Part shown: positions 28,533 through 37,156 of the stretch, in pieces
Layout of the letters: each line of letters starts with the position of its first letter
Numbering within the stretch: position 1 is the first letter of the stretch
DNA from: a virus
Virus record (IMG/VR): IMGVR_UViG_3300028364_000001
Coordinates: 1-61,955 of that record
DNA length: 61,955 nt
Reading direction: 5' to 3' (one strand)
Notes under the pieces: model-generated
Databases searched by the model: none
Seen by the model: only the letters and a program-made list of their open reading frames with translations
Told to the model about the DNA's origin: nothing
Program-made: the position numbers and the translations under genes

Positions 28533-29459
28533 ATGATCAATATCACAAACAGACCGACCCCTATCCAGCTGCCTGCGGGCTTCGGGCAGACGGCACCTTC
28601 GGTGTCCAGTGCTGCCATGCTGGTGGATCTGAGTATCTCGGTGTGGACCGCACGCAAGCGCGACAAGACGGCATCCGAGGCGGTGACCCGCTCCAGCGGT
28701 GCCGCAAGAGGTGTGGCCAGCGTGAACAAGAACCTGCTGGGCGACTGCGCAGAGCTGGACGCGGTGCAGAAGTTCTCGGAGAACGTGCGCAGCTTGCACC
28801 GGTCCATGACCATGCCATGGTCTGACCTTGGCCTCCGCCTGCTCCCCACGGCGCAGTTCTTCAAGTACCAGAAGCAGATGACGGCCATGCAGGACGAGTT
28901 CACGCGCCTGTCTGACGGGTTCCTCAGCGCATACAGCTACCAGATCGCTGCTTCGGAGCTGAAGCTGGGCACCCTGTTCAACTTGGGCGAGTACCCCACG
29001 GTCGACTCTATCCGGGACAAGTTTGCGTTCCGCATGAGCTTCGTGCCCCTGCCCGACGCAGGTGACTGGCGTGTGGAGATGGAAGCCGAGGCCAAGGCGG
29101 CCTTGCAGAAGGAGTATGCCTCCTACTTCGACACGCAGGTCAAGGCGGCGATGGATGACATCTGGGTCCGGCTGCGCGACACCCTGACCACACTGACCCG
29201 GCAGCTGGAGCCGACCGCGGATGGGGAGAAGGCCCGTCGCATCTACGACAGCGTCATCGAGAGGGCCAACGATCTCGTGGCCATGATGGAGACGTGCAAC
29301 ATCACGAAGGACCCGGCCATGGTGGAGATGCAGCGCGTCCTCAGCGAGACCCTCAACGGCACCTCTGCCACCACCCTGCGCGATAACCTCGACCACAAGG
29401 CCGACACGAAGAAGCGGCTGGACGCGGCCATCGCGGCCCTGCCCGGTCTGGGCTGGTAA
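28533..29459 (+). CDS. DUF3150-like protein associated with MoxR/VWA genes
   Basis: 308 residues. The segment MLVDLSISVWTARKRDKTAS near the start is the one I associate with DUF3150 proteins, often found beside MoxR and VWA genes. Mostly helical with a coiled middle (EMEAEAKAALQKEYASYFDT). It is probably the third component of the ATPase-VWA system. It is not followed by a MIW-GDG gene. Confidence 0.65.
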   Translation: MINITNRPTPIQLPAGFGQTAPSVSSAAMLVDLSISVWTARKRDKTASEAVTRSSGAARGVASVNKNLLGDCAELDAVQKFSENVRSLHRSMTMPWSDLGLRLLPTAQFFKYQKQMTAMQDEFTRLSDGFLSAYSYQIAASELKLGTLFNLGEYPTVDSIRDKFAFRMSFVPLPDAGDWRVEMEAEAKAALQKEYASYFDTQVKAAMDDIWVRLRDTLTTLTRQLEPTADGEKARRIYDSVIERANDLVAMMETCNITKDPAMVEMQRVLSETLNGTSATTLRDNLDHKADTKKRLDAAIAALPGLGW

Positions 29460-29460
29460 C

Positions 29461-29817
29461 ATGGGGAATGGAGAAAAGAAAAGCAAATGGCGAGCCCTCC
29501 GGGACTTGGTACAGACGGGGCACTCAATGGAGCAGCGCGTAGTGGTAACCCGCTGGATAGCCAAGGCCCACCCTTACCAGATCCGGGCGGAAGTCATGGA
29601 CGACAAGCGTGTCGTGCTACAACCATTCGACGATATATGGGTTGATGTGCTACCAACCGGCGACTATACTCTCGGCACCGAGCCCATGTGGGTGACCGAC
29701 CGATTGATGGCTTTGGGGCTTATGGAGATACCTCCGCCGCCCCGGCCCATCGAGGGTGTGGGGATACGAATGTCTGCAACGGTCTTCTGGATCATTGCCC
29801 CAACGAAGGAAAAGTAG
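29461..29817 (+). CDS. Hypothetical protein
   Basis: 118 residues starting one base after the previous stop. MGNGEKKSKWRALRDLVQTG, then PYQIRAEVMDDKRVVLQPFD and a Pro-rich end. No motif recognised. Stop overlaps the next GTG start (TAGTG). Confidence 0.55.
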   Translation: MGNGEKKSKWRALRDLVQTGHSMEQRVVVTRWIAKAHPYQIRAEVMDDKRVVLQPFDDIWVDVLPTGDYTLGTEPMWVTDRLMALGLMEIPPPPRPIEGVGIRMSATVFWIIAPTKEK

Positions 29818-30137
29818 TGGCCGACACCCCAGAGAAGAAAGTAAAGCGCAACGTCGTCTCCCTGCTGAAAGGCATGGGGGCGTACCACTTCTTCCCTACC
29901 ACCGGGGGCTACGGTGCCTCCGGGGTACCCGACATAGTAGGGTGCTACCAAGGCGTTTTCTTTGGCATCGAGTGCAAGGCGGGCAAGAACACCCCGACCC
30001 CGCTCCAGACCAAGAACCTCGCAGCTATCACGGCTGCGGGGGGCGTCGCCCTCGTGGTAAACGAGAACAACATCGCTGAGATCGCCATCACGCTGTACGC
30101 GGCGTCAGCTGCCAACAACAGGAAGATCGACCAATGA
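29817..30137 (+). CDS. VRR-NUC-type nuclease
   Basis: 106 residues from GTG at 29817 (AAGGAAA upstream). The PD-(D/E)xK core is visible: GVPDIVGCYQGVFFGIECKA, then TPLQTKNLAAITAAGGVALV. Small stand-alone VRR-NUC proteins are common in phages and are thought to act in recombination or junction processing. Confidence 0.8.
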   Translation: MADTPEKKVKRNVVSLLKGMGAYHFFPTTGGYGASGVPDIVGCYQGVFFGIECKAGKNTPTPLQTKNLAAITAAGGVALVVNENNIAEIAITLYAASAANNRKIDQ

Positions 30138-30598
30138 CGAGAATCACAATTACGCACCGACTACCTACCGGCACGACGTTTGCCGTGACTGCTGACGGGC
30201 CCCCCGAGGCAGTGTTCGTGTCAGGGCGCGTGGCCGACGTCGCTGGCGCCGAGATCGGGCTCACCTACGATGCTGATCTGGCTGCGAACCCGCGCGACAA
30301 CGAGCGCACCCCATGGCAGGCGCTGTCGATGAAAACCCTTGGCGGCCCGACACCCCGGGGCCGCGTGATGGAGGTGCTTGAGCTTGGCGGGGTGTGGACC
30401 CCTGCCGAGATGGCTGCGCAGATCTTGGGGGAGAACGAGGCATCCGTTCGTGGCACTCTGCTGGGGATCTTCAAGGATGGTGGCTGCGCCAAGTTCGAGC
30501 TGCGCACCTCGCCCGTCAGCGCCCTGCCCGCCAAGGAATGGTTCACCTGCACACCGGACGAGGCCGATGTCAGCGAGTGGGAGAACGAGGGATGCTGA
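30134..30598 (+). CDS. Hypothetical protein with possible winged-helix region
   Basis: 154 residues. Beta-rich N-terminus; middle GRVMEVLELGGVWTPAEMAA then EASVRGTLLGIFKDGGCAKF looks like a winged helix. ATGA overlap with the nuclease gene. Function unknown. Confidence 0.6.
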   Translation: MTRITITHRLPTGTTFAVTADGPPEAVFVSGRVADVAGAEIGLTYDADLAANPRDNERTPWQALSMKTLGGPTPRGRVMEVLELGGVWTPAEMAAQILGENEASVRGTLLGIFKDGGCAKFELRTSPVSALPAKEWFTCTPDEADVSEWENEGC

Positions 30599-30774
30599 CC
30601 TGCCCTGACTGCCCCGGGGCTCCCAAGCTGGTGGTCATCAACACCCGGCGGCGGACCTATGGGAAGACCGAGACCCTGCACCGGGCAAGACGGTGCATCG
30701 TGTGTAAGAAAGTGAAGTTCCATACAGTCGAGGTGCCCGCCGCGTGGGCCGACGACCTGTTCAACGAAGAATGA
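30592..30774 (+). CDS. Zinc-ribbon mini-protein
   Basis: 60 residues from the ATG at 30592. CPDC...CIVCK cysteine pairs with a basic stretch between them (NTRRRTYGKTETLHRARR). It resembles the NrdR-type N-terminal ribbon often encoded alone by phages. It overlaps the upstream gene by 7 bases. Confidence 0.65.
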   Translation: MLTCPDCPGAPKLVVINTRRRTYGKTETLHRARRCIVCKKVKFHTVEVPAAWADDLFNEE

Positions 30775-30787
30775 AAAGGAGAAAGCT

Positions 30788-30988
30788 ATGAGCAAGATTA
30801 ACAGAGGCAACCCCCTCACCCGCACAAGCGCCATCCGAGTGCTCAACATCAAGTTGCCATCGGTCGACTCGGAGGAGTCTTGGCGGCACGAGATCCAGCA
30901 GATGTGGGTCGACTCGCAGACCGGAGAGGAAACGTGGGTCGCGATACCCGTCGTCGAAGAGGACCGTTCGGGAGGGGACGACAAATGA
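30788..30988 (+). CDS. Small hypothetical protein
   Basis: 66 residues: MSKINRGNPLTRTSAIRVLN, then SWRHEIQQMWVDSQTGEETW. AAGGAG upstream. Stop overlaps the next ATG (ATGA). No family recognised. Confidence 0.55.
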   Translation: MSKINRGNPLTRTSAIRVLNIKLPSVDSEESWRHEIQQMWVDSQTGEETWVAIPVVEEDRSGGDDK

Positions 30989-31287
30989 CCTCAATGACCG
31001 AAGTTATATGCGGCAACAAAAAGTGCAAAAAGCCCTTTCAAGCGCGCACGGCAGATGTGGCGCGCGGCTGGGGCAAATTCTGCTCAAAATCTTGCAAGGC
31101 CCACAAGCAGGGGCGATTGCCAATGTCGAAAGAAACTCGCGCGATGTGGCGCGAATACAACAGGGAATTTCCCGACGATCACGCAAAGGATAATCGTAGC
31201 GAACACGAGATTATTCTGGATGAATTGGGAGAAAGCCCCGAGGAGAAATATGGTGGCAGCGGCGATGGAAGGATGTTCCAGTGGTGA
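30985..31287 (+). CDS. Zinc-finger protein, unknown function
   Basis: 100 residues. CGNKKCKKPF and CSKSCKAHKQG make a CxxxxC/CxxxC finger; an acidic helical half follows. ATG at 30985 in an ATGA overlap; GTGA overlap with the next gene. Confidence 0.6.
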   Translation: MTSMTEVICGNKKCKKPFQARTADVARGWGKFCSKSCKAHKQGRLPMSKETRAMWREYNREFPDDHAKDNRSEHEIILDELGESPEEKYGGSGDGRMFQW

Positions 31288-31496
31288 CGACCCAAGCACA
31301 AGAGAGACAGCGTGCCGTTGCCGTCGATGCGTTCATGACCTTTCAGGCGGACCTTGAGTTCGATCAGCTCTGCGACGCGTTCACTGCGGCCGCTGAGGCG
31401 CGACCCGATATCGACCCGGACCTGCTGACGGCCCTTGGCAACCGCCTGTGCCAGATGGCCGACGAAGTAGAACGTGAGCAAAGGAGAACGAGATGA
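31284..31496 (+). CDS. Small helical protein
   Basis: 70 residues from GTG at 31284. AVDAFMTFQADLEFDQLCDA, then LLTALGNRLCQMADEVEREQ; amphipathic helices. ATGA overlap with the next gene. Function unknown. Confidence 0.5.
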   Translation: MTTQAQERQRAVAVDAFMTFQADLEFDQLCDAFTAAAEARPDIDPDLLTALGNRLCQMADEVEREQRRTR

Positions 31497-31762
31497 ACAC
31501 CCGAGACGAAGCAGAAGCCAAGCGCGATGCCCTGCTGGCGCAGATGCGGGCCCCGGCACAGGTCAAGCCACTGGTCTGGGAGCGCCACCCTGTGGGCTGG
31601 ATCGCAGTGAGTGCGGGCTACGCCTACCACATCGACAGCCGGGGCAAGCGACCCCGCATAACAAAGGGGATATCGACCTGCCCCGAGTGCGAAGACTTGG
31701 AAGCGGCCAAGGACTGGTGCGAGGTCGACAACATCTCCCGGATACGGGGGGAGTTGGTGTGA
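31493..31762 (+). CDS. Conserved small phage protein
   Basis: 89 residues. VKPLVWERHPVGWIAVSAGY is a motif found in many short phage proteins of unknown role. The CPEC near the C-terminus may bind zinc with a later Cys. Confidence 0.6.
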   Translation: MNTRDEAEAKRDALLAQMRAPAQVKPLVWERHPVGWIAVSAGYAYHIDSRGKRPRITKGISTCPECEDLEAAKDWCEVDNISRIRGELV

Positions 31763-31950
31763 CCAAAGCGAAGCGTAAACCCCCCGCACAACCACAGCTC
31801 TTGGCGGCTCTGGCCCGGCTGACCCCGGCACAGCTGAGGGGTGCACACCGCATAGCTAAAGACCCCACACGGGGGCTGCGGCCATTCTTTACTGCCCCTT
31901 ACGCTATGATCGCCTTGCGCACAGCTGCGCAGCGTGATATGCTACCGTAA
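31759..31950 (+). CDS. Small basic protein
   Basis: 63 residues from GTG at 31759 (GTGA overlap). AKRKPPAQPQLLAALARLTP, then LRGAHRIAKDPTRGLRPFFT. Basic helical; possible nucleic-acid binding. No family recognised. Confidence 0.5.
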   Translation: MTKAKRKPPAQPQLLAALARLTPAQLRGAHRIAKDPTRGLRPFFTAPYAMIALRTAAQRDMLP

Positions 31951-31973
31951 ACAACAAACCACTGGAGTACACC

Positions 31974-32237
31974 ATGACCCCCGCATCGAAGATTGAGCAG
32001 CTCGCGCGGCTGTATTGCAAGGAGATCGGGGAGGACCCCGATAAAGAGTATCTGGCTTACAGGGGCCCCTTTACAGGGGCGGTCTACCGCCCCCGGTGGC
32101 AGAGCCACATAGACAAGGCGGCGGCCGCGCTCGAACCTATCGCGATGGAAGCGGCTTTGCGCCAGCTGGAAGCAACGGAGGTCGTAAGCCTCCACCACGA
32201 CGAGATACTTGCGAAACTGGAAGGGTGGGAGATATGA
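31974..32237 (+). CDS. Small hypothetical protein
   Basis: 87 residues, preceded by the AACCACTGGAG leader. SKIEQLARLYCKEIGEDPDK, then AAAALEPIAMEAALRQLEAT. Helical. Stop overlaps the next ATG (ATGA). Confidence 0.55.
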   Translation: MTPASKIEQLARLYCKEIGEDPDKEYLAYRGPFTGAVYRPRWQSHIDKAAAALEPIAMEAALRQLEATEVVSLHHDEILAKLEGWEI

Positions 32238-32530
32238 TTGAGAACCCCGACTACGTAGGGCTGGGCCGCGCGCTGGGTGCCGCCTACAACCAAGCAGCTG
32301 TTGGCAAAGGCAAGGAGCGCCACGCCAACGGCAAGCCTTTCGAGCGCCAGCCCATCATGGAGATCGCCCGCATGGTGGGGCCCGGCTACCAGCTCGGTCA
32401 GGCCATGAAGAAGTCGCAGGAAGCCGCTGGCATGCTGAACCGGGATGAGCCCGACCGGGCACAGGCCGAGATGCTCGGGGCCATCAACTATCTCGCAGCC
32501 TGCTGGCTGTACGTCGAGGAGACGAAATAG
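32234..32530 (+). CDS. Conserved protein with ERHANGKPFxxQPIM motif
   Basis: 98 residues. KGKERHANGKPFERQPIMEI and MVGPGYQLGQAMKKSQEA form a motif seen in phage proteins linked with nucleotide metabolism (dNTP pyrophosphohydrolase-like), though no metal site can be confirmed here. Stop overlaps the methyltransferase GTG start. Confidence 0.55.
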   Translation: MIENPDYVGLGRALGAAYNQAAVGKGKERHANGKPFERQPIMEIARMVGPGYQLGQAMKKSQEAAGMLNRDEPDRAQAEMLGAINYLAACWLYVEETK

Positions 32531-33270
32531 TGGACCAGAGCAGCTTTGCCCTATCGGACTGCATGGACTTCATGGCCCAGCAGCCAGCGAATGCTTTTTC
32601 CGCGGTAGTGACTTCGCCCCCGTATAACATAGGGGTTGACTACGGCGAGGCTTGCGACGACGCCCGCAGTTTGGAAGACTACGAAAGTTTCACAAAACAG
32701 TGGCTGGCAGCAGCCCTGCGGGTTGCCCCGGTCTTGGCCATAAACTTTGGGGCCAAGACATCTAACCCGGTGATGCTGTGCCACTTTGGGCTGTGGTGTC
32801 ACGAGGTGGGCCACCTCCAGCAGAGTATCACGTGGGCGAAAAGTGTGCATGTCGATGGGGTGTCCACAGGGCACTTCAAGCCAGTGAACTCTGAAAGGTA
32901 TCTCGCTAACGTAACCGAGCAGATACTGATAGTGTCCCGAGATGGGAACGCGCCTCTGAACAAACTGGCCGTCGGGGTTCCATACCAAGACAAGAGCAAC
33001 ATAGCTCGCAGGGGCCACGAACAAGACATCCGAGACAGGGGGAACCTGTGGTTCCTGCCCTACCCTACGAGACAGAAAAAACTCAGTCATCCGGCTACCT
33101 ACCCGGTGGTTCTCGCGGAAATGATGATGAAGTTGGTGGCGACGAGTGGGGTCATCTACGACCCATTCTGCGGTGTAGGGTCAACTCTGACAGCAGCAAA
33201 CCTACAGGGATGGGACTCGGTAGGGACGGATACCAAAGAATGGCGACCCCTTATTGAGGAGACGAAATAA
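32530..33270 (+). CDS. DNA methyltransferase (TSPPY type)
   Basis: 246 residues from GTG at 32530. Catalytic motif IV TSPPYNIG and cofactor motif I DPFCGVGSTLTAA in the order IV then I, so a beta-class amino-methyltransferase. It probably modifies adenine or N4-cytosine to protect phage DNA from host nucleases. No cognate restriction gene is nearby. Stop overlaps the exonuclease start (TAATG). Confidence 0.85.
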   Translation: MDQSSFALSDCMDFMAQQPANAFSAVVTSPPYNIGVDYGEACDDARSLEDYESFTKQWLAAALRVAPVLAINFGAKTSNPVMLCHFGLWCHEVGHLQQSITWAKSVHVDGVSTGHFKPVNSERYLANVTEQILIVSRDGNAPLNKLAVGVPYQDKSNIARRGHEQDIRDRGNLWFLPYPTRQKKLSHPATYPVVLAEMMMKLVATSGVIYDPFCGVGSTLTAANLQGWDSVGTDTKEWRPLIEETK

Positions 33271-33788
33271 TGCACATCATGCTCGACCTAGAGACCATGG
33301 GCACCCGCCCGGACGCACCGATCATCGCCATTGGCGCAGTGGCGTTCGACAAAGACGGCATTACCAGCCCGTTCTACGAGGTTATTGACCTTGCGTGGGC
33401 AGTGCGGGATGGGGCCACGATGAGCCCCGAGACAGTCATCTGGTGGCTGAAGCAGTCGGACGAAGCGCGCGCAGCCATCACCCGCAGGGGGATTGAGCCC
33501 AAGGTGGCGCTGGAGCGGTTCCGTCGGTTCGTTGAGCTGCACGGCGGCGACGGCATGTGGGGCAATGGTGCCAGCTTCGACAACGTGATCCTGTCTGAGG
33601 TGTACCTGCGGTTGGGTATGAAGGCCCCGTGGCCCTTCTGGACAGATCGCTGCTACCGCACTGTCAAGGGCATGTATCCTGACGTGCGGATGGAGCGCAG
33701 TGGCACCCACCACAACGCGCTGGACGATGCCCGCTCGCAGGCAGAGCACCTGATCGCTATCAGCGCCAAGCACGGCGACTTCTTGTGA
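33270..33788 (+). CDS. DnaQ-like 3'-5' exonuclease (Rv2179c type)
   Basis: 172 residues. LDLETMGTRPDAPIIAIGAV is Exo I (DxE), WGNGASFDNVIL is Exo II, and THHNALDDARSQAEHL is Exo III with H and D. The DEDDh arrangement and length match Rv2179c-like nucleases. GTGA overlap with the next gene. Likely RNA or DNA end processing. Confidence 0.82.
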   Translation: MHIMLDLETMGTRPDAPIIAIGAVAFDKDGITSPFYEVIDLAWAVRDGATMSPETVIWWLKQSDEARAAITRRGIEPKVALERFRRFVELHGGDGMWGNGASFDNVILSEVYLRLGMKAPWPFWTDRCYRTVKGMYPDVRMERSGTHHNALDDARSQAEHLIAISAKHGDFL

Positions 33789-34267
33789 GCGCGTGGGAAG
33801 CCCCCGGCGCAACAGACGATTGGTATACCCCCAAGTATATCTTTGACGCCTTGCGCGTTACCTTTGACCTCGACGTTGCCTCCCCTGAGGGAGGGCCGCA
33901 ACACGTGCCCTGTAAAGGCTGGATCAGCACAGACAGTCTGGCCGCGCAATGGCAAGGTTTTGTCTGGATGAACCCGCCCTTCGGAGGGCGCAACGGGCTG
34001 TCGCCGTGGCTGGACAAGTTCTTCCTGCATGGTAACGGCATTGCGCTGACGCCCGACCGCACAAGTGCGCCATGGTGGCAAGACGCCGCCAAGAAAAGCA
34101 AAGGGATGATGCTGGTGCTGGGCAAACCAAAGTTCGAGAGGCCCGATGGCTCTGTCGGCAAATCCCCCGGCCACGGCATAACCCTTTGGGCTGCGGGCAA
34201 ACGTGCCGATACTGTCCTGTCGAAGCGCGCTGGTGCCCTCGGCAGCTATTGGCGGAGGGTGCCGTGA
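33785..34267 (+). CDS. Phage DNA N6-adenine methyltransferase (Dam type)
   Basis: 160 residues from GTG at 33785. DDWYTPKYIFDALRVTFDLD is the family opening, with DVASPEGG nearby and the catalytic WMNPPFGG (NPPF/DPPY-type motif). Length fits phage Dam-like enzymes. Second methyltransferase in this operon; TGATG overlap with the polymerase start. Confidence 0.85.
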   Translation: MSAWEAPGATDDWYTPKYIFDALRVTFDLDVASPEGGPQHVPCKGWISTDSLAAQWQGFVWMNPPFGGRNGLSPWLDKFFLHGNGIALTPDRTSAPWWQDAAKKSKGMMLVLGKPKFERPDGSVGKSPGHGITLWAAGKRADTVLSKRAGALGSYWRRVP

Positions 34268-36156
34268 TGCGTCTGTTCCTCGACATCGAGGTCTACAAAA
34301 ACTACTTCTTGGCCCTGCTTATGGATGAGCAGGGTCGGACCCGCTATCTCGAGATATTTGAGGAGGAACTATCTGGCCTGAGCCCCGATGAGCTCTTGCA
34401 GATCATAACCCACGACGACGTTGAGCTGGTGACGTTCAATGGCAACACCTACGACGTTCCCATCCTGAGCTTTGCGCTGCTGAACTTGGACACCTACCTG
34501 ATCAAACGGGCGAGTGACCGGGTCATAAAAAACAACGTCAGACCTTGGCACTTCTACCGGGATAACAGCATCCGGGAGCCGGAGCTTAACCACATCGACC
34601 TGATCGACGTCGCCCCGGGCATGGTCAGTCTGAAGATATACGGCGGCCGCCTCCACAGCCCGAAACTGCAAGACCTGCCCATCGAGCACTCGGCCATGAT
34701 CCTGCGGGAGCAGGTGCCGATGCTGCGTCGTTACTGCCGCAACGATGTGCGTGTCACCCAGATGCTTTACGAAAATCTCAGGGGTCAGGTCGAACTGCGC
34801 CGCGTCATGAGCAAGACCTACGGTGTGGACCTGCGGTCAAAGTCCGACGCCCAGATAGCCGAGGCCGTGCTCAAGGCGGAGTACGCCCGCCTGACCGGCG
34901 CCCTGCCACCAAAGACAACACTTGCGGATAGCAGCTTCCTTTACGATCCCCCTGCCTATGTGCGCTTTTCCAGTCCTGAACTGAAGCACGTGCTGGAGAC
35001 GGTGCGTACCGCAGAGATGATCATCGACAACAAGACCGGGCATGTGAAGATGCCCAAGGAGATTGCGGCCCTGAAGATCGAGATCGGTGGAAGTCGATAC
35101 AAGATCGGTATCGGAGGTCTCCATAGCCAAGAGTCGGAGGTCACACATCTTTCTGACGAAGACGACGAGCTGATCGAAGAGGACGTCGAGAGCTACTACC
35201 CCCGGATGATGCTGAACATGGGTATGGAGCCGGGCGGGTTCGGTCGTCACTTCAACCCGGTGTTTGGGGGCATTCTTGAAGAGCGTTTATCGGCGAAACA
35301 CGCAGGTGATATGGTCAAGTCGAACGCTCTGAAGATTGTTCTCAACGGCACCTTTGGCAAGACATCCAGCCGCTACAGCACGCTCTACTCTCCAGACTTC
35401 ATGATCCGCACAACCATCACTGGCCAGCTGACCATCCTGATGCTGATCGAGGCGCTTGAGGCTTACGGGATACCTGTGATCTCGGCGAACACCGACGGCA
35501 TCGTGACAAAGTGCCCCCGGCACGAGCGTGAAGCCCTGCGGATCATCCTGCGGAAGTGGGAAAAACATACTGGGCTGAAGACCGAGGAGACCCTCTACAA
35601 GGCCCTCTACTCGCGTGACGTGAACAACTACATCGCGGTCAAAGCCGATGGAAAGGTCAAGGCCAAGGGGGTGTATGGGCCGCCCTCGATCTCGAAGAAC
35701 CCGCAGAACACCATCTGTGCGGAGGCCGTCATTGCGCATCTGACCACAGGTGCATCTATCCGGGATACGGTCCGGTCATGCGACGACATCACGAAGTTCC
35801 TCACGCTACGCACGGTGACGGGCGGTGCCGTGAAAGACGGGGAAGCGGTCGGCAAAGCGATCAGGTGGTACTATTCGACGCAAGAGTTCGGGTCCATTCA
35901 CTACGCCACAAACGGGAATACCGTGCCCCGTTCGGAAGGTGCTCGGCCCTTGATGGATCTGCCGGAAAGGTTCCCGTTCGATCTGGATTTTGAATGGTAC
36001 ATCCGTGAGTGCGAAGAGATACTGATGTCTCTTGGGGTGAAGGAGCGGCCCTTCGTCGAGAAGCTGCCCCGCAAGAATAGCAACGCGTGGAAGGCACTGC
36101 GCGACACTGGAAAAATCAGCGAGAACCGCAAAGGAGAATGGTCTTGGGTGACGTAA
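34267..36156 (+). CDS. DNA polymerase, family B-like, with 3'-5' exonuclease
   Basis: 629 residues from the ATG at 34267. Exonuclease motifs FLDIEVYKN (Exo I), TFNGNTYDVPIL (Exo II) and YCRNDVRVTQ (Exo III). Polymerase motif A EDVESYYPRMML, motif B KIVLNGTFGKTSS and motif C SANTDGIV. Motif C has Asn where most family B enzymes have the first Asp, which I recall in several phage polymerases of this subgroup. The replicative polymerase of the phage. Confidence 0.88.
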   Translation: MRLFLDIEVYKNYFLALLMDEQGRTRYLEIFEEELSGLSPDELLQIITHDDVELVTFNGNTYDVPILSFALLNLDTYLIKRASDRVIKNNVRPWHFYRDNSIREPELNHIDLIDVAPGMVSLKIYGGRLHSPKLQDLPIEHSAMILREQVPMLRRYCRNDVRVTQMLYENLRGQVELRRVMSKTYGVDLRSKSDAQIAEAVLKAEYARLTGALPPKTTLADSSFLYDPPAYVRFSSPELKHVLETVRTAEMIIDNKTGHVKMPKEIAALKIEIGGSRYKIGIGGLHSQESEVTHLSDEDDELIEEDVESYYPRMMLNMGMEPGGFGRHFNPVFGGILEERLSAKHAGDMVKSNALKIVLNGTFGKTSSRYSTLYSPDFMIRTTITGQLTILMLIEALEAYGIPVISANTDGIVTKCPRHEREALRIILRKWEKHTGLKTEETLYKALYSRDVNNYIAVKADGKVKAKGVYGPPSISKNPQNTICAEAVIAHLTTGASIRDTVRSCDDITKFLTLRTVTGGAVKDGEAVGKAIRWYYSTQEFGSIHYATNGNTVPRSEGARPLMDLPERFPFDLDFEWYIRECEEILMSLGVKERPFVEKLPRKNSNAWKALRDTGKISENRKGEWSWVT

Positions 36157-36824
36157 ACAAGCTACCGGCATGGTCGTTCAGCAGCCTCAAAGGCTTCCTG
36201 ACCTGCGCCAAACAATACTACCACACCCGTGTCACCAAGGAGTACACGAGCGCTCCGACGGCGGCCACCACCTACGGCACCGAGTTCCATGAGGCCTGCG
36301 AGAAATACGTGCGGGACGACACGCCGCTCGAAGGTCGCTTCGCTCATGTGAAGCCAGTGCTGGACGCGTTGAAGGCGATCAAGGGTGAGCGGTTATGCGA
36401 ACAGAAGATGGCCCTGAACACCAAGCTGGAGGGCTGTACGTTCTTCGCCAAGGACTGCTTCGTGCGTGGCATCGGTGACCTGATCATCCTGCAGCGTGCG
36501 AAAGGCGTGGCCTTCTACGTGGACTACAAGACCGGCAAGTCCAGCCGGTACGCAGACACCGGGCAGCTGGGGCTGATGGCCCTGATGATCTTCGCCCTGT
36601 ACCCCGAGATCAAGGAAGTGCGCGGGGCCCTGCTGTTCGTGGTGCCGAACCAGATGATAAAGGCCACCTACCTGCGGCGAGAGCGCAAGAAGATGTGGGC
36701 AGAGTGGCTGGCTGATTACTCCAAGCTGCTCGGAGCCTTCGAGACCGGCGTGTGGAACCCGAGCCCCTCGGGCCTGTGCCGCAACTATTGCCCTGTAACG
36801 GAGTGCCCACACCATGGCCAATGA
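36138..36824 (+). CDS. Cas4/RecB-like PD-(D/E)xK nuclease
   Basis: 228 residues from the ATG at 36138. A TTG at 36144 has better spacing (7 bases) from AAGGAG, so the start is uncertain. TCAKQYY gives the first Cys, GTEFHEA the His motif, GIGDLII the Asp and VDYKTGK the DxK; the cluster CRNYCPVTEC at the end completes a likely 4Fe-4S site. Acts on DNA ends in replication or recombination. Overlaps the polymerase end. Confidence 0.82.
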   Translation: MVLGDVNKLPAWSFSSLKGFLTCAKQYYHTRVTKEYTSAPTAATTYGTEFHEACEKYVRDDTPLEGRFAHVKPVLDALKAIKGERLCEQKMALNTKLEGCTFFAKDCFVRGIGDLIILQRAKGVAFYVDYKTGKSSRYADTGQLGLMALMIFALYPEIKEVRGALLFVVPNQMIKATYLRRERKKMWAEWLADYSKLLGAFETGVWNPSPSGLCRNYCPVTECPHHGQ

Positions 36825-36849
36825 GGTTGGTCCCTTGGGGCACCACCCG

Positions 36850-36858
36850 TGGTATAAG
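36850..36858 (+). promoter_or_regulatory. Possible extended -10 promoter
   Basis: TGGTATAAG then TAGG, the same TATAAGTAGG string as in the 17289 promoter, 30 bases before the 36888 gene. No convincing -35, so an extended -10 type if real. Confidence 0.4.
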
Positions 36859-36887
36859 TAGGCGAACAAGCTCTAAAGGAGGCTCCC

Positions 36888-37142
36888 ATGCCCTACACAA
36901 AATCGCCACGGCCCTACAAGCGCGAATACGAACTGCAGAAGGCGCGAGGGGAGCACGAGGGTCGCATGGAGCGGCAGCGCGCCCGCCGCGCGCTCGACAA
37001 GAAGGGCGTTTCCCGCAAGGGCAAGGACGTCAGCCACAAGAAAGCCATCGCCAAGGGCGGGAAGAACTCTGACGGCATCACGCTGGAAGCACCGTCGAAG
37101 AACCGCGCCCGTAACGGGCATAAAAAGGGCGAAAAGCCTTAA
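36888..37142 (+). CDS. Degenerate HNH-like basic protein
   Basis: 84 residues (AAAGGAGG upstream). RMERQRARRALDKKG, then KGKDVSHKKAIAKGGKNSDG and PSKNRARNGHKKG. The layout follows small HNH proteins (D-H-x-x-P-L-x-K-G-G-x-N) but with SHKKAI in place of DHxxPL, so nuclease activity is doubtful. Very basic. Confidence 0.6.
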   Translation: MPYTKSPRPYKREYELQKARGEHEGRMERQRARRALDKKGVSRKGKDVSHKKAIAKGGKNSDGITLEAPSKNRARNGHKKGEKP

Positions 37143-37156
37143 CCACTGGAGAGACC

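Noticed and set aside
28509-29564. Minus-strand open frame of 351 codons
   Set aside because: Antisense to the DUF3150-like gene; no start site or domain.
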